Assembly (NCBI GenBank): GCA_963729445.1
Contig: CAVSNU010000005.1
Coordinates: 62,001 to 126,000, forward strand
Direction of reading: 5' to 3'
DNA: 64,000 nucleotides
From: JACCZH01 sp963729445
GTDB taxonomy: Bacteria; Chloroflexota; Chloroflexia; Thermomicrobiales; CFX8
Shown piece after piece: positions 51,700 through 60,565 of this stretch. The stretch's first letter is position 1. Each line of letters starts with the position of its first letter. A program made the position numbers and the translations under genes. Under the pieces are notes generated by a model, which had not been told where the DNA came from, searched no databases, and saw only the letters and a program-made list of their open reading frames with translations.

Positions 51700-52236
51700 C
51701 TACTGAATCAGAAACTGGGCGAAATAAATCGCGTCGATGTGTTGCTGGGTGAGAATTGGCGCGAGGCGTTCTATTAACTGGGCCTTGACGCTCTCTTTCC
51801 CGGCCGGTGTGGAAACATCGGCAACCATCTGCGCCGTGAGCACCATGGTCACCACGTCCTGGATCTGTGGCATGAGCGGTTGGAGCTGGGCGAGGGCTTC
51901 CGCCTGTGCGTCCTCCAGCTCTCCTGCGTCCATTCCGGATGTGTCAATGTCATCATCGTACAAGCTCAGGACAATCTCAACCTTGATGTAGCGGTATCCG
52001 CCAGGGTCCCCCAGGTTGACGACGCGTTCTCCCAGCGATACCGGAATGGCCGGCGCCCGCTCGTGTGCCGGCTCGGAGTCCGGGCTCCCGGCAGTGGGTG
52101 AGGCGGCCTCGCCAAGCTGGATGTGCAACGCGCCGCCGGCCACCCTGGGCACCACGACCAGGAGGAGGAGCACGGCGAGCGTGACCACTCCAAGCGCAGT
52201 GACAACGATTTTTATCCGGCCCGAAATCTGCTTCAT
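51700..52236 (-). CDS. fliL: Flagellar basal body-associated protein FliL
   Basis: 178 residues with a single N-terminal membrane helix (residues ~9-32) and a periplasmic-side domain showing RYIKVEIVLSLYD near residue 85 and a C-terminus with VKAQLIERLAPILTQQHIDA then IYFAQFLIQ. These are FliL features; the protein surrounds and activates stator units. It follows motB by 41 bases. Confidence 0.9.
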   Translation of the reverse strand: MKQISGRIKIVVTALGVVTLAVLLLLVVVPRVAGGALHIQLGEAASPTAGSPDSEPAHERAPAIPVSLGERVVNLGDPGGYRYIKVEIVLSLYDDDIDTSGMDAGELEDAQAEALAQLQPLMPQIQDVVTMVLTAQMVADVSTPAGKESVKAQLIERLAPILTQQHIDAIYFAQFLIQ

Positions 52237-52277
52237 AGGTTAACTCGCCCACTCTGTACACTCGGTTACGTTCGCGG

Positions 52278-53009
52278 TCATTGGGCCGGGGGAAGATCCT
52301 GACTGAAGCCCCCTCGCTCGACAATGACGATATCGACGCGCCGGTTCAGCTGCCGTCCCTCGACCGTGTCGTTGTCGCCCCGCGGCCGGTACTGGCTGTA
52401 TCCGACGGCTGCCAGCCGCTCAGACGGCAAAGCATGGATGTCTGTCAGGTAGCGCAGCGCCGAGAGGGCCCGAGCCGTCGACAGCTCCCAGTTGTCCTGG
52501 TAGGCCGCATTCTCAGGCGGAGTGCTATCCGTATGGCCCTCGACGCGCACCGGATTCGGCAGCGGAGCGATGATCTCCGCCAGGGCACTCAGCACGTGTA
52601 ATCCGTCCGGCCGGAGCTGCGCTTCACCGGGCGGAAACAACACCGCGTCGGTCAGGTGAATCACGATGCCCTCACTGGTGAGCTCGACGTCGACACTGTG
52701 CACCGGCAACTGTAGCCGCTCGACGATCCTGGCGATCTGACCCCGTATCGCCAGATACTCCATAAAACGAGGCTCTTGCTCAATCGACTGCGAGGCCGGG
52801 ACCCGATCGGGCCACTCCACCACATCGACATGGAAGGCACGCGAGAGCGATTCGCTGACCTGTTCGAACTTCTCGCCGTCGGCTTCCGACATCGAATACA
52901 GCACGATAAAAAAAACCAGCAGGAGCGTGATGAGATCGGCATAGGTGATGATATAGCGCTCACGCGAATCATGTCCTTGCGTTGGCTTTTTTTTTCGACG
53001 CAGGCTCAT
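52278..53009 (-). CDS. motB: Flagellar motor stator protein MotB
   Basis: 243 residues. A basic N-terminus precedes one helix carrying the proton-binding Asp D25 in TYADLITLLLVFF. An OmpA-like peptidoglycan-binding domain (residues ~110-235) has VRVEGHTDSTPPENAAYQDN then WELSTARA and GYSQYRPRGDND. A run of nine A on the coding strand (52987-52995) encodes RRKKK, and a run of eight T (52908-52915) encodes part of the helix; both are unusual in this GC-rich DNA and could slip. It starts three bases after motA. Confidence 0.94.
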   Translation of the reverse strand: MSLRRKKKPTQGHDSRERYIITYADLITLLLVFFIVLYSMSEADGEKFEQVSESLSRAFHVDVVEWPDRVPASQSIEQEPRFMEYLAIRGQIARIVERLQLPVHSVDVELTSEGIVIHLTDAVLFPPGEAQLRPDGLHVLSALAEIIAPLPNPVRVEGHTDSTPPENAAYQDNWELSTARALSALRYLTDIHALPSERLAAVGYSQYRPRGDNDTVEGRQLNRRVDIVIVERGGFSQDLPPAQ

Positions 53010-53012
53010 GGG

Positions 53013-53846
53013 TTAGGACTCGCCGCCTGCAGCCATAGCAGGCGCACCGGCGCCTGGCGAAAGGTCAGCCATGCTGCCACCCGATAGGACCATGATCTGG
53101 TCGCGCATCGCCGGCGGGATATACGCAAGCAGTTTCTCCTTGAGCACGCGTGGATTGTCGCCTGCCTGAATCGCGAGGGCGCCCTCAACGACCATGAGCC
53201 GCTCTTCAACTTCCATCTTGCTCATGAGCTTGAGCTTGGCCGCGAGCGGCAAAAAGAACAGGTTGGCCGAGCCAACACCATAGAGCGTGGCAAGAAAGGC
53301 AACGGCGATCGAGTGCCCCAGATCCTCCGGGTTCTCGAGATTGCCCAGCACCATGACCAGCCCCATGACGGTGCCGAGGATGCCCATCGTCGGGGCGAAA
53401 CCACCCATGGTCGTGAACACGGCAGAACTCTGCTCGTGCCGGGCCTCCATCGCTTCAACATCCTTGAGCAGGACATCCTTGGTCGTCTCAGGCGCCGTGC
53501 CGTCGACTACCAGCATGACGGCCCGGTTGAGAAACGCGTCGCCCGACTGACGGCCTTCGAGTGCCAGGAGACCATCACGGCGCGCCAGCTCGGCCAATCT
53601 GACCATCTCCGCAAGAATGGAGACGCGTCGATCCGGGGCCGTTTTCAGCGTCGCCATGACGAGGTGTGGCAAGCGCAGCATGTCGGCGATGGAGTGACTC
53701 ACCGTTGTGGCGCCCACCGTTCCACCGATGACAATCAAGAACGCGGTCGGGCCGAGAAGGGCACCCAGCTCGCCACCCTCGATGAGATACCCGACGATGA
53801 TCCCCACGATTCCAACGACAAGCCCGACAATCGTTGCTAAGCCCAT
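53013..53846 (-). CDS. motA: Flagellar motor stator protein MotA
   Basis: 277 residues with four helices (residues ~2-24, ~30-50, ~152-172, ~184-206). The cytoplasmic loop carries RVSILAEMVRLAELARRDGL, and the paired C-terminal helices read MGGFAPTMGILGTVMGLVMV and AVAFLATLYGVGSANLFFLP, all MotA family. With MotB it forms the torque-generating, probably proton-driven stator (the helix pattern does not separate MotA from PomA with certainty). It is six bases beyond flbD. Confidence 0.95.
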   Translation of the reverse strand: MGLATIVGLVVGIVGIIVGYLIEGGELGALLGPTAFLIVIGGTVGATTVSHSIADMLRLPHLVMATLKTAPDRRVSILAEMVRLAELARRDGLLALEGRQSGDAFLNRAVMLVVDGTAPETTKDVLLKDVEAMEARHEQSSAVFTTMGGFAPTMGILGTVMGLVMVLGNLENPEDLGHSIAVAFLATLYGVGSANLFFLPLAAKLKLMSKMEVEERLMVVEGALAIQAGDNPRVLKEKLLAYIPPAMRDQIMVLSGGSMADLSPGAGAPAMAAGGES

Positions 53847-53852
53847 AGATCG

Positions 53853-54104
53853 TTACTTCTCTCCCTCAGAGCGAGCGTCTCGCACGCCGCGCTCCTGAGC
53901 TTGCCCGCTCCTGTCTGCCCCGGGACCACGTACCGTGCGCTGGTAGGCAATGACGCGCTCGACGACTTGCGCGACGGACTCGCGCACCGTGAGCTTCTTG
54001 TGTGTGGTGAGCGTGATCATCGTGTCCGGTATCGCTTCGATGGACTCGATCAGGTCAGCGTTCACCACGATTGGGGATCCATCCAGGCGTGTAACCGTGA
54101 GCAC
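53853..54104 (-). CDS. flbD: FlbD-family flagellar protein
   Basis: 83 residues from a GTG at 54104 (AGAAGGA seven bases upstream). The compact FlbD (SwrD-like) domain covers residues 1-60: LTVTRLDGSPIVVNADLIES then ETMITL-like DTMITLTTHKKLTVRES and VVERVIAYQR. In Bacillus the homologue SwrD raises motor torque. A charged tail of ~25 residues follows. As usual it directly precedes motA. It is the first gene of the block and is divergent from fliP. Confidence 0.9.
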   Translation of the reverse strand: MLTVTRLDGSPIVVNADLIESIEAIPDTMITLTTHKKLTVRESVAQVVERVIAYQRTVRGPGADRSGQAQERGVRDARSEGEK

Positions 54105-54382
54105 AGCGCGTTCCTTCTCGTCTGTCTACCCATCGTTGACTCCGAGTCAGTAGACGATCCTACCCAGCGGCCCCACCGCCATCAATGACCCGATGGTCTT
54201 AATTCACAATAGCCCGAAGCACACTATCGTCCTCAAGCCATCCTCGTTCCATCCTGACACTAACGGGACCAACGGGGGATTCATTGCGCCTGCCTGTCAA
54301 CCGCACACTTTGTACTGCCACAACTCACTGCTGGGAAGCGGCGACAGCATGCCTGCGGAGATCTGACGAGGAGTCAACGAAA

Positions 54383-55225
54383 TTGCGGATATCGTCCTGC
54401 CAGGCGAAGGGGCAGCCGGATCAGCACGCCACCGCCAGCGCAGGCTTGCCCGCACGTCGACGCCCGGGCAGGTTGCGACGGCTCCTCATTGTGGCTCCAT
54501 GTGTCGTCTTGCTTTTGCTGACAGGCTGCACGGCTGACGCGACAATGGGCGATGCCCGGATTCAAGTAGAGTCGCAGGCGCAGGCAGAGGGTGACGCGTC
54601 GCCAACCTCGGGCCTGGAGGTCTTCTTCCTGCTCACGTTCTTGAGCCTGATCCCCACCATCCTGATCGTCATGACGTCGTTTACCCGCGTGATCATCGTG
54701 TTGTCGTTTGCGCGCAACGCCATTGGCGTTCCGCAGCTGCCCCCCAATCAGGTGTTAATCGGGCTCGCGTTGTTTCTTTCGATCTTCATCATGGCTCCGG
54801 TGGGCAAGGAGATCAACAGCGCCGCTCTCCAGCCCTACCTTGCCACCGAGATCACGCAGGCCGAGGCGCTCGATCGGGCCGCGGTCCCGATGCGGGCGTT
54901 CATGTTCAAACAGGCGCGCGAGCGTGACATTGCCCTGTTCATGCAGCTCGGTGACCAGCCGCGTCCGAGGAACGAAGCGGATGTCCCGACCTGGGTGCTC
55001 GTGCCGGCCTTCATCGTCAGCGAGCTGAAGACGGCCTTTCTCATGGGTTTCGTGATCTTTATCCCGTTTCTGATTATCGATCTGATCGTGTCGAGCGTGC
55101 TCATGTCGCTGGGCATGATGATGCTGCCGCCGGTGATCGTCTCACTGCCATTTAAGGTGCTGCTCTTCGTCATGGTCGACGGTTGGGACCTGATCATCCG
55201 TTCGCTCGTCATGAGCTTTCAATGA
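54383..55225 (+). CDS. fliP: Flagellar export gate protein FliP
   Basis: About 280 residues if started at the TTG at 54383 (GAGGAG nine bases upstream); a TTG at 54284 or 54473 is possible. A basic stretch leads to a hydrophobic segment ending LLLLTGC, which looks like a lipobox, where other FliP proteins have a cleaved signal peptide. The FliP core is complete: FFLLTFLSLIPTILIVMTSF, SFARNAIGVPQLPPNQVLIG, and VPAFIVSELKTAFLMGFVIF then MGMMMLPPV-like LGMMMLPPVIVSLPFK. Five FliP form the core of the export gate. First gene of the rightward fliPQR-flhBAF operon. Confidence 0.92.
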   Translation: MRISSCQAKGQPDQHATASAGLPARRRPGRLRRLLIVAPCVVLLLLTGCTADATMGDARIQVESQAQAEGDASPTSGLEVFFLLTFLSLIPTILIVMTSFTRVIIVLSFARNAIGVPQLPPNQVLIGLALFLSIFIMAPVGKEINSAALQPYLATEITQAEALDRAAVPMRAFMFKQARERDIALFMQLGDQPRPRNEADVPTWVLVPAFIVSELKTAFLMGFVIFIPFLIIDLIVSSVLMSLGMMMLPPVIVSLPFKVLLFVMVDGWDLIIRSLVMSFQ

Positions 55226-55238
55226 GAGGACGACCGCG

Positions 55239-55508
55239 ATGAGTGAGATGATGCTGCTCGACCTGGTAACGGCCGCCATCAAGACCCTCATGTTCGTTCT
55301 CGCCCCCCTGCTGCTCAGCATGCTGGCAATCGGGTTGGTGGTGAGTGTGTTCCAGGCCGTGACCCAGATCAATGAAGCGACGCTCGTCTTTGTGCCCAAG
55401 ATCGTGGTGACGTTCGTCGTGCTGATCGTCGCTGGTCCCTGGATGGCGAGTCAGATGTTCCAGTTCACCTCACAGGTCCTGACGATGTTGCCGTTGCTGG
55501 CGCGTTAG
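55239..55508 (+). CDS. fliQ: Flagellar export gate protein FliQ
   Basis: 89 residues, two helices, with the FliQ pattern SMLAIGLVVSVFQAVTQINE and LVFVPKIVVTFVVLIVAGPW. It starts 13 bases after fliP and is followed nine bases later by fliR. Four copies line the export channel. Confidence 0.95.
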   Translation: MSEMMLLDLVTAAIKTLMFVLAPLLLSMLAIGLVVSVFQAVTQINEATLVFVPKIVVTFVVLIVAGPWMASQMFQFTSQVLTMLPLLAR

Positions 55509-55517
55509 GGGAGACCT

Positions 55518-56300
55518 GTGCTCATCAATTCGCCGCTTCTACCGGAATCCCCAGCCGCGTTCGTGCTCATGCTCATCCGCATCGGCACGCTGCTGATGTT
55601 CGTCCCGGGATTCAACGGGCGCACCGTACCCGTTCAGATCAAGGTCGCGTTCACGGTCATTCTGACGCTGATGCTGGTGCCCTTCGTTCCGGCCGTTGGC
55701 ACCGAGCTGAGCGAGACCGGTCCGTTCGTCATCGCCGCCGCGCAAGAGCTCCTGGTTGGGCTGCTCATGGGCTTCGCCGTCGCGCTGGTGTTCGGGGCGA
55801 TCGAAATGGCAGCCAGCCTCATCAACATGCAAATGGGCCTGAATCTGTCACCGGCGTTCAACCCGACGTTCAACATGAGCGGCGCGCCACTCGATACCTT
55901 CTACCTGGTCACCGCGACGCTGATCTTCTTCGCGGTGAACGGGCATCACATGCTGATCGTGGCCCTGCAGCGCAGCTTTGAAGTCGTGCCGCTCGGTTCC
56001 GCGACGCTTGCCGCTACCGCCGATCACCAGCTCACCGGGCTCGTCAGTGCGATGTTTGTCGACGCGTTGCGCATCGGCCTGCCGATCGCGGGGACGCTGC
56101 TCGTGGCGGACGTCGCACTCGGGATCCTGAACCGTATGGTCCCGCAGATGAATGTGTTCTTCGTTGGCCTGCCGGCCAAGATACTCGTCGGATTCGGCCT
56201 GGTGCTCGTAACTCTCCCGTTCCTGGTGAACGTTCTCACGACGATGGTAACCGGCGGAATCGTGGATGCGATCTCCAACAGCGTGCAGATCGCCAGGTAA
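55518..56300 (+). CDS. fliR: Flagellar export gate protein FliR
   Basis: 260 residues from a GTG at 55518 (GGGGAG upstream). Six helices, with the conserved RIGTLLMFVPGFNGRTVPVQ, AQELLVGLLMGFAVALVFGA, and a central region LINMQMGLNLSPAFNPTFN. It ends with PQMNVFFVGLPAKILVGFGL, another family hallmark. One copy joins FliP5Q4 in the gate. Confidence 0.95.
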   Translation: MLINSPLLPESPAAFVLMLIRIGTLLMFVPGFNGRTVPVQIKVAFTVILTLMLVPFVPAVGTELSETGPFVIAAAQELLVGLLMGFAVALVFGAIEMAASLINMQMGLNLSPAFNPTFNMSGAPLDTFYLVTATLIFFAVNGHHMLIVALQRSFEVVPLGSATLAATADHQLTGLVSAMFVDALRIGLPIAGTLLVADVALGILNRMVPQMNVFFVGLPAKILVGFGLVLVTLPFLVNVLTTMVTGGIVDAISNSVQIAR

Positions 56301-56306
56301 ACGAGC

Positions 56307-57374
56307 ATGAGCGCGGAGCGAACAGAACAGGCCACACCCAGACGGCGCAGCGAGAGCCGGAAGAAAGGTGAGATCCCCCGCAGCACCGAGCTGACCGGCG
56401 CAATCATGCTCCTCAGCATTGTGCTGTTTTTTCGGTGGTACGCACCCTACGCCATTGAGCACATCAGCAACGTGATGCGGCACTACTTCGCCGGCCTGTA
56501 TCAGCCGCAGATTAGCGTTGCCGATCTCGAGTATCTGCTGTGGTCCACCGGCACGGTCTTCGCCCGCATCGTGGCGCCGGTCCTGGCGCTGGTAATCGGG
56601 TTGAGTGTCGTCAGCACGATCATGCAGGGCGGCCTGGTCTTCGCGTGGAGCCGCATCAAGCCGGACTTTAACCGCGCCAACCCGGCCAAGGGCCTGCAAC
56701 GCCTCGTTTCCAAGCGCGGCGCATTCGACACCGGGAAGGCGGTCGCAAAGCTCATCATCGTCGGCGTTGTCGCCTACCCACTGCTCCGGCGCGATGTTGA
56801 GTACTTCGCAAGCCTCACTGGCGCCAGCCCACAGATGGTTGGGCAGGCGATCGGGGCCGCGCTCAACGACCTGGCGCTCCGGACCGGCGGCGCATTTCTG
56901 GTGCTGGCAGCGATCGATTACGGCTACCAGCGCTGGGAGTTTGAGCAGCGCCTGAAGATGTCGAAACAGGACGTGAAGGACGAGCATCGGCAGAATGAAG
57001 GCAACCCCGAGATCAAGGCGCGGGTGCGCCGCATTCAGCGTCAAATGGCCCGGGGCCGCATGCTCCAGGACGTTCCCAGCGCGACGGTCGTCGTGACGAA
57101 TCCGACCCACATTGCCGTGGCGATCCGCTTCGATCTGAGGAGCACGCCCGTGCCCATGGTAGTTGCCAAAGGCAAGGGGGAAGTTGCCAAGCGCATCAAA
57201 GAGCTGGCGCGATCCAACTCAATCCCGGTGATTGAGAATAAGCCGCTTGCGCGCGCGCTCAGCCAACTGGCGGAGGTCGGAACCGAGATCCCCGTCACGC
57301 TCTACGAGGCGGTTGCGGACGTAATTGCCTACGTCTATCGCCTGCGCTCGGGCCGATTCCTGGAAACGGAGTAA
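56307..57374 (+). CDS. flhB: Flagellar export switch protein FlhB
   Basis: 355 residues. N-terminal ERTEQATPRRRSESRKKGEI is the family opening, then four helices, then a cytoplasmic domain with the auto-cleavage site NPTH (near residue 265) followed by IAVAIRFD and PVIENKPLARALSQLAEVG. Cleavage after Asn switches export from rod/hook to filament subunits in response to FliK. It starts six bases after fliR. Confidence 0.96.
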   Translation: MSAERTEQATPRRRSESRKKGEIPRSTELTGAIMLLSIVLFFRWYAPYAIEHISNVMRHYFAGLYQPQISVADLEYLLWSTGTVFARIVAPVLALVIGLSVVSTIMQGGLVFAWSRIKPDFNRANPAKGLQRLVSKRGAFDTGKAVAKLIIVGVVAYPLLRRDVEYFASLTGASPQMVGQAIGAALNDLALRTGGAFLVLAAIDYGYQRWEFEQRLKMSKQDVKDEHRQNEGNPEIKARVRRIQRQMARGRMLQDVPSATVVVTNPTHIAVAIRFDLRSTPVPMVVAKGKGEVAKRIKELARSNSIPVIENKPLARALSQLAEVGTEIPVTLYEAVADVIAYVYRLRSGRFLETE

Positions 57375-57380
57375 ACGACG

Positions 57381-59444
57381 ATGGAGAGACGTGGCCTGCA
57401 CCCCGGCCCGGCAACCGGCATCGCGCGCATGGCGCAGTACAGCGATGTGTTGCTGGCGGTCAGCGTCATGGCGATCATCGCCATGATGATCATTCCGCTA
57501 CCACCGGCGATACTGGACGTCCTGATTACGTTGAACATCGCTGCCGCCGTGACGATCCTGCTCGTGGCTCTCTATACCCTTGAGCCGCTGCAGTTCTCCG
57601 TCTTCCCGTCGCTATTGTTGATCGCCACCCTCTTCCGGCTGGCGCTCAATGTCAGCTCAAGCCGTCTGATCCTGCTCGATGCGGATGCCGGGCACGTGAT
57701 CGAGACGTTCGGCTCGTTCGTCGTCGGCGGCAATCTGATCGTCGGCATGGTGGTGTTCCTGATCCTGGTCGTCATCCAGTTCGTCGTCATCACGAACGGT
57801 GCCGGCCGCGTCGCCGAGGTGGCGGCACGCTTCACCCTGGATGCGATGCCGGGCAAGCAGATGGCGATCGATGCCGATCTCAACGCCGGCATGATGGACG
57901 AGCACCAGGCACGCGCGCGGCGCGAAGAGATCCACCAGGAAGCGTCGTTCTACGGCGCGATGGACGGCGCGAGCAAATTCGTCAAGGGTGACGCGATCGC
58001 GGGCATCGTCATCATCGTCGTTAACCTCATCGGAGGCGTGGTGATTGGCATCGTCCAGCACCATATGTCCGCCATGGAGGCACTCAACACCTTCGCGTTG
58101 TTGACGGTTGGCGACGGTCTGGTCACCCAGATTCCGGCGCTGCTCATCTCAACCGCGACCGGCATTATCGTCACGCGCACCGCGTCTGGCAACAACCTCG
58201 GCCGTGACGTTGCCAGCCAGCTGCTCGGCGGCTCGCGCTCCCTCATGATCGCCGGCGTGCTGATGGCGCTGCTGGGGCTCCTCCCCGGTTTGCCGAAAGT
58301 TCCTTTCTTTCTCACTGCCGGCGTCCTCATCCTGGTTTCTCAACTGGTCCGCCGGCAAGGTAACGTGGTGCTCGAGGAGGAGGCTGCCCCCGCCCCCTCC
58401 ACGGACGAAGATCTCACCCAGTACCTCAACGTCGATCCCATGGAGCTGGAGATCGGCTACGGGCTGATTCCGCTGGTCGCTGATGAGCCAAGCAGCCAGC
58501 TGCTACCGCGCATTACGCTGGTCCGCAAACAGGTGGCGCGCGATCTCGGCATCATCCTGCCGACCATCCGCATCCGCGACAACCTGCAGCTGGGGCCCAA
58601 TGAGTACTCCATCAAGCTGCGTGGCGTGGAGGTCGACGGTGGCGAGATCTACCCCGACCGGCTCATGGCGATGGATGCCGGCGGCGCAACCGGGGAGATC
58701 GATGGGCTCGATGGCGTCGAGCCGGCGTTTGGATTGCCGGCCCGCTGGATCACCGCCGGACAGCGGATGGAAGCCGAGATGCACGGCTTCACGGTCGTTG
58801 ATCCGGCATCCGTTGTTACGACGCACCTGAATGAGATTGTGCGCAAGCACGCGTCAGACCTGCTCACCCGGCAAGATGTCCAGAAATTGCTGGAGAACGT
58901 GAGCAAGCAACACCCGGCGGTGGTCGATGAGCTCGTTCCACATCTGCTCGTGCTCGGTGAGGTCCAACAGGTCCTGCAGTTCCTGCTGCGCGAAGGCATC
59001 TCGATCCGCGACCTGGTGACGATCCTGGAAGCGCTGGGCAACCAGGCCCGGTTCACGCGCGACATTGCCGTGCTCGGGGAGCATGTGCGGGCGGCGCTGG
59101 CAGCCACCATCTCGCAACAGTTCGCCTCGCCCGATGGCAGTCTCTACGTGCTCACGCTGCAGCCGGACGTGTCGTCGACGCTTGTCGATCAACTGCAACC
59201 GAGTGAGGGTGGTCCACATTTGACGTTAGACCCTGATAAGCTTCAGCGATTGCTCTCGGCACTCGGCGGCGAGATGGAACGGGTGGCCGGCCTTGGCCAC
59301 CAGCCGATTCTGCTCGTTCCCGCGAGTATTCGCCTGGCGCTTCGCCGCGCGATTGAGCGGTCGTTGCCGAATCTGGTCATTCTTTCGTACCGTGAGATAT
59401 CGTCGACGGTACAGGTGCAGGCTTCCGGATCGGTGAGATTCTAA
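57381..59444 (+). CDS. flhA: Flagellar export gate protein FlhA
   Basis: 687 residues. Eight N-terminal helices (to ~residue 330) include the FHIPEP-family segment AARFTLDAMPGKQMAIDADL and the charged loop QARARREEIHQEASFYGAMD. The cytoplasmic half binds substrate-chaperone complexes and contains LEIGYGLIPLV, NEYSIKLRGVEVDGGEIYPD and LTRQDVQKLLENV. Complete and of usual length. It is seven bases beyond flhB and flanked by flhF. Confidence 0.96.
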   Translation: MERRGLHPGPATGIARMAQYSDVLLAVSVMAIIAMMIIPLPPAILDVLITLNIAAAVTILLVALYTLEPLQFSVFPSLLLIATLFRLALNVSSSRLILLDADAGHVIETFGSFVVGGNLIVGMVVFLILVVIQFVVITNGAGRVAEVAARFTLDAMPGKQMAIDADLNAGMMDEHQARARREEIHQEASFYGAMDGASKFVKGDAIAGIVIIVVNLIGGVVIGIVQHHMSAMEALNTFALLTVGDGLVTQIPALLISTATGIIVTRTASGNNLGRDVASQLLGGSRSLMIAGVLMALLGLLPGLPKVPFFLTAGVLILVSQLVRRQGNVVLEEEAAPAPSTDEDLTQYLNVDPMELEIGYGLIPLVADEPSSQLLPRITLVRKQVARDLGIILPTIRIRDNLQLGPNEYSIKLRGVEVDGGEIYPDRLMAMDAGGATGEIDGLDGVEPAFGLPARWITAGQRMEAEMHGFTVVDPASVVTTHLNEIVRKHASDLLTRQDVQKLLENVSKQHPAVVDELVPHLLVLGEVQQVLQFLLREGISIRDLVTILEALGNQARFTRDIAVLGEHVRAALAATISQQFASPDGSLYVLTLQPDVSSTLVDQLQPSEGGPHLTLDPDKLQRLLSALGGEMERVAGLGHQPILLVPASIRLALRRAIERSLPNLVILSYREISSTVQVQASGSVRF

Positions 59445-59445
59445 C

Positions 59446-60495
59446 GTGGTTGTCCGAACATTCCGCGCAGCAACTGTCCAAGAGGCCATCCAGCGAGCCA
59501 AGGAGGAGCTTGGCCCGGATGCGTTGATCGTTGAGATGCGGCGTGTCCCGGCCGAAAACCCCCGCGACGGCCGGGCCGGCGATGTCGAGATCATCGCCAG
59601 GCCAGACGATTCGCGGCAGCCCGGCGCAGCGCGTGGGTACGCGGGTCAGCGCACACCAGGGTCCGCCTACGCAAGCGATGGAGCCGTCACGCCCTCCGGC
59701 GTGTCCACGCCGGCACAACATATTGTCGAGTGCCTGCAGCAGTTAGGCCTGGCCGCGCCGCTGCTTGACGACCTCGCGGCGAGCTATACCAGGTTCACCT
59801 CAGCCGCCGAGCGTCGCGCGGCCCTTGGGATCGTCTTGCAGGGGGCCGGCATCACGTCCACGGACCTGATCGCCAGATCCAACCAGCGGCTCGTGGCGGC
59901 GCTCATTGGCCCCAGTGGGGTCGGCAAGACCACAACCATCGCCAAACTGGCTGCAATAGCGGCTCGCGTCCGGCGGCAGCGCGTCGCGCTGATCACCGTC
60001 GATACCTATCGCGCCGGCGCAATCAACCAGCTGCAGACCTTCGCGAACGTCCTGCAGCTACCGATGTATCCCGCATACAGCCGTGAGGAGCTTGCACAGG
60101 CGCTCCATGCCACCCGCGACGCCGACGTCGTGCTGATCGACACGCCGGGGTGCAATCCTTACAACGGCGAGATGCTCAAGGAGCTGCGCGACCTGCTCGG
60201 CGCGCGCGACCCGATTACCTGTTACCTGACACTTGCCATGACGGCCGATTTCGGCGATCTCCTGCAGATCGGGCAACGCTTCTCGCTGCTCAACCCCACC
60301 GGCATGGTGGTGACGAAGATCGATGAGACCTTGCGTTCGCCAGCGATGATCGGTCTCGCCCAACGGCTTCAGCTCCCGATCCACTACATCTCGACTGGAT
60401 CACAGGTTCCCGACGAAATCAGCCTCGCGACGCCCGATCTGCTCGCAGACCTGCTCATCTATGCGACGGAGCTCTGGGGCCGCAGAAGACCCTGA
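59446..60495 (+). CDS. flhF: Flagellar SRP-type GTPase FlhF
   Basis: 349 residues from a GTG at 59446, one base after the flhA stop. The N-terminal B domain (FRAATVQEAIQRAKEELGPD) and a low-complexity linker precede a helical N domain and the GTPase G domain: P loop GPSGVGKT (155-162), DTYRAGAINQLQTFA, a G3 variant DTPGCNP where SRP GTPases usually have DTAGR, and TKIDET. FlhF positions or numbers flagella together with FlhG; flhG is not found in this window. The gene ends the rightward operon and converges with the second sortase gene. Confidence 0.92.
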   Translation: MVVRTFRAATVQEAIQRAKEELGPDALIVEMRRVPAENPRDGRAGDVEIIARPDDSRQPGAARGYAGQRTPGSAYASDGAVTPSGVSTPAQHIVECLQQLGLAAPLLDDLAASYTRFTSAAERRAALGIVLQGAGITSTDLIARSNQRLVAALIGPSGVGKTTTIAKLAAIAARVRRQRVALITVDTYRAGAINQLQTFANVLQLPMYPAYSREELAQALHATRDADVVLIDTPGCNPYNGEMLKELRDLLGARDPITCYLTLAMTADFGDLLQIGQRFSLLNPTGMVVTKIDETLRSPAMIGLAQRLQLPIHYISTGSQVPDEISLATPDLLADLLIYATELWGRRRP

Positions 60496-60565
60496 CCCCG
60501 GCGTCCTGCTGCCCGGCGCGCACAACGAGCAGTGCCTCGAAACCCGGATCGGTGCGCTAACGCCC

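Noticed and set aside
55848..57110. A 420-codon minus-strand frame
   Set aside because: It is antisense to fliR and flhB, both unmistakable. Rich in His/Arg/Asp with no domain.
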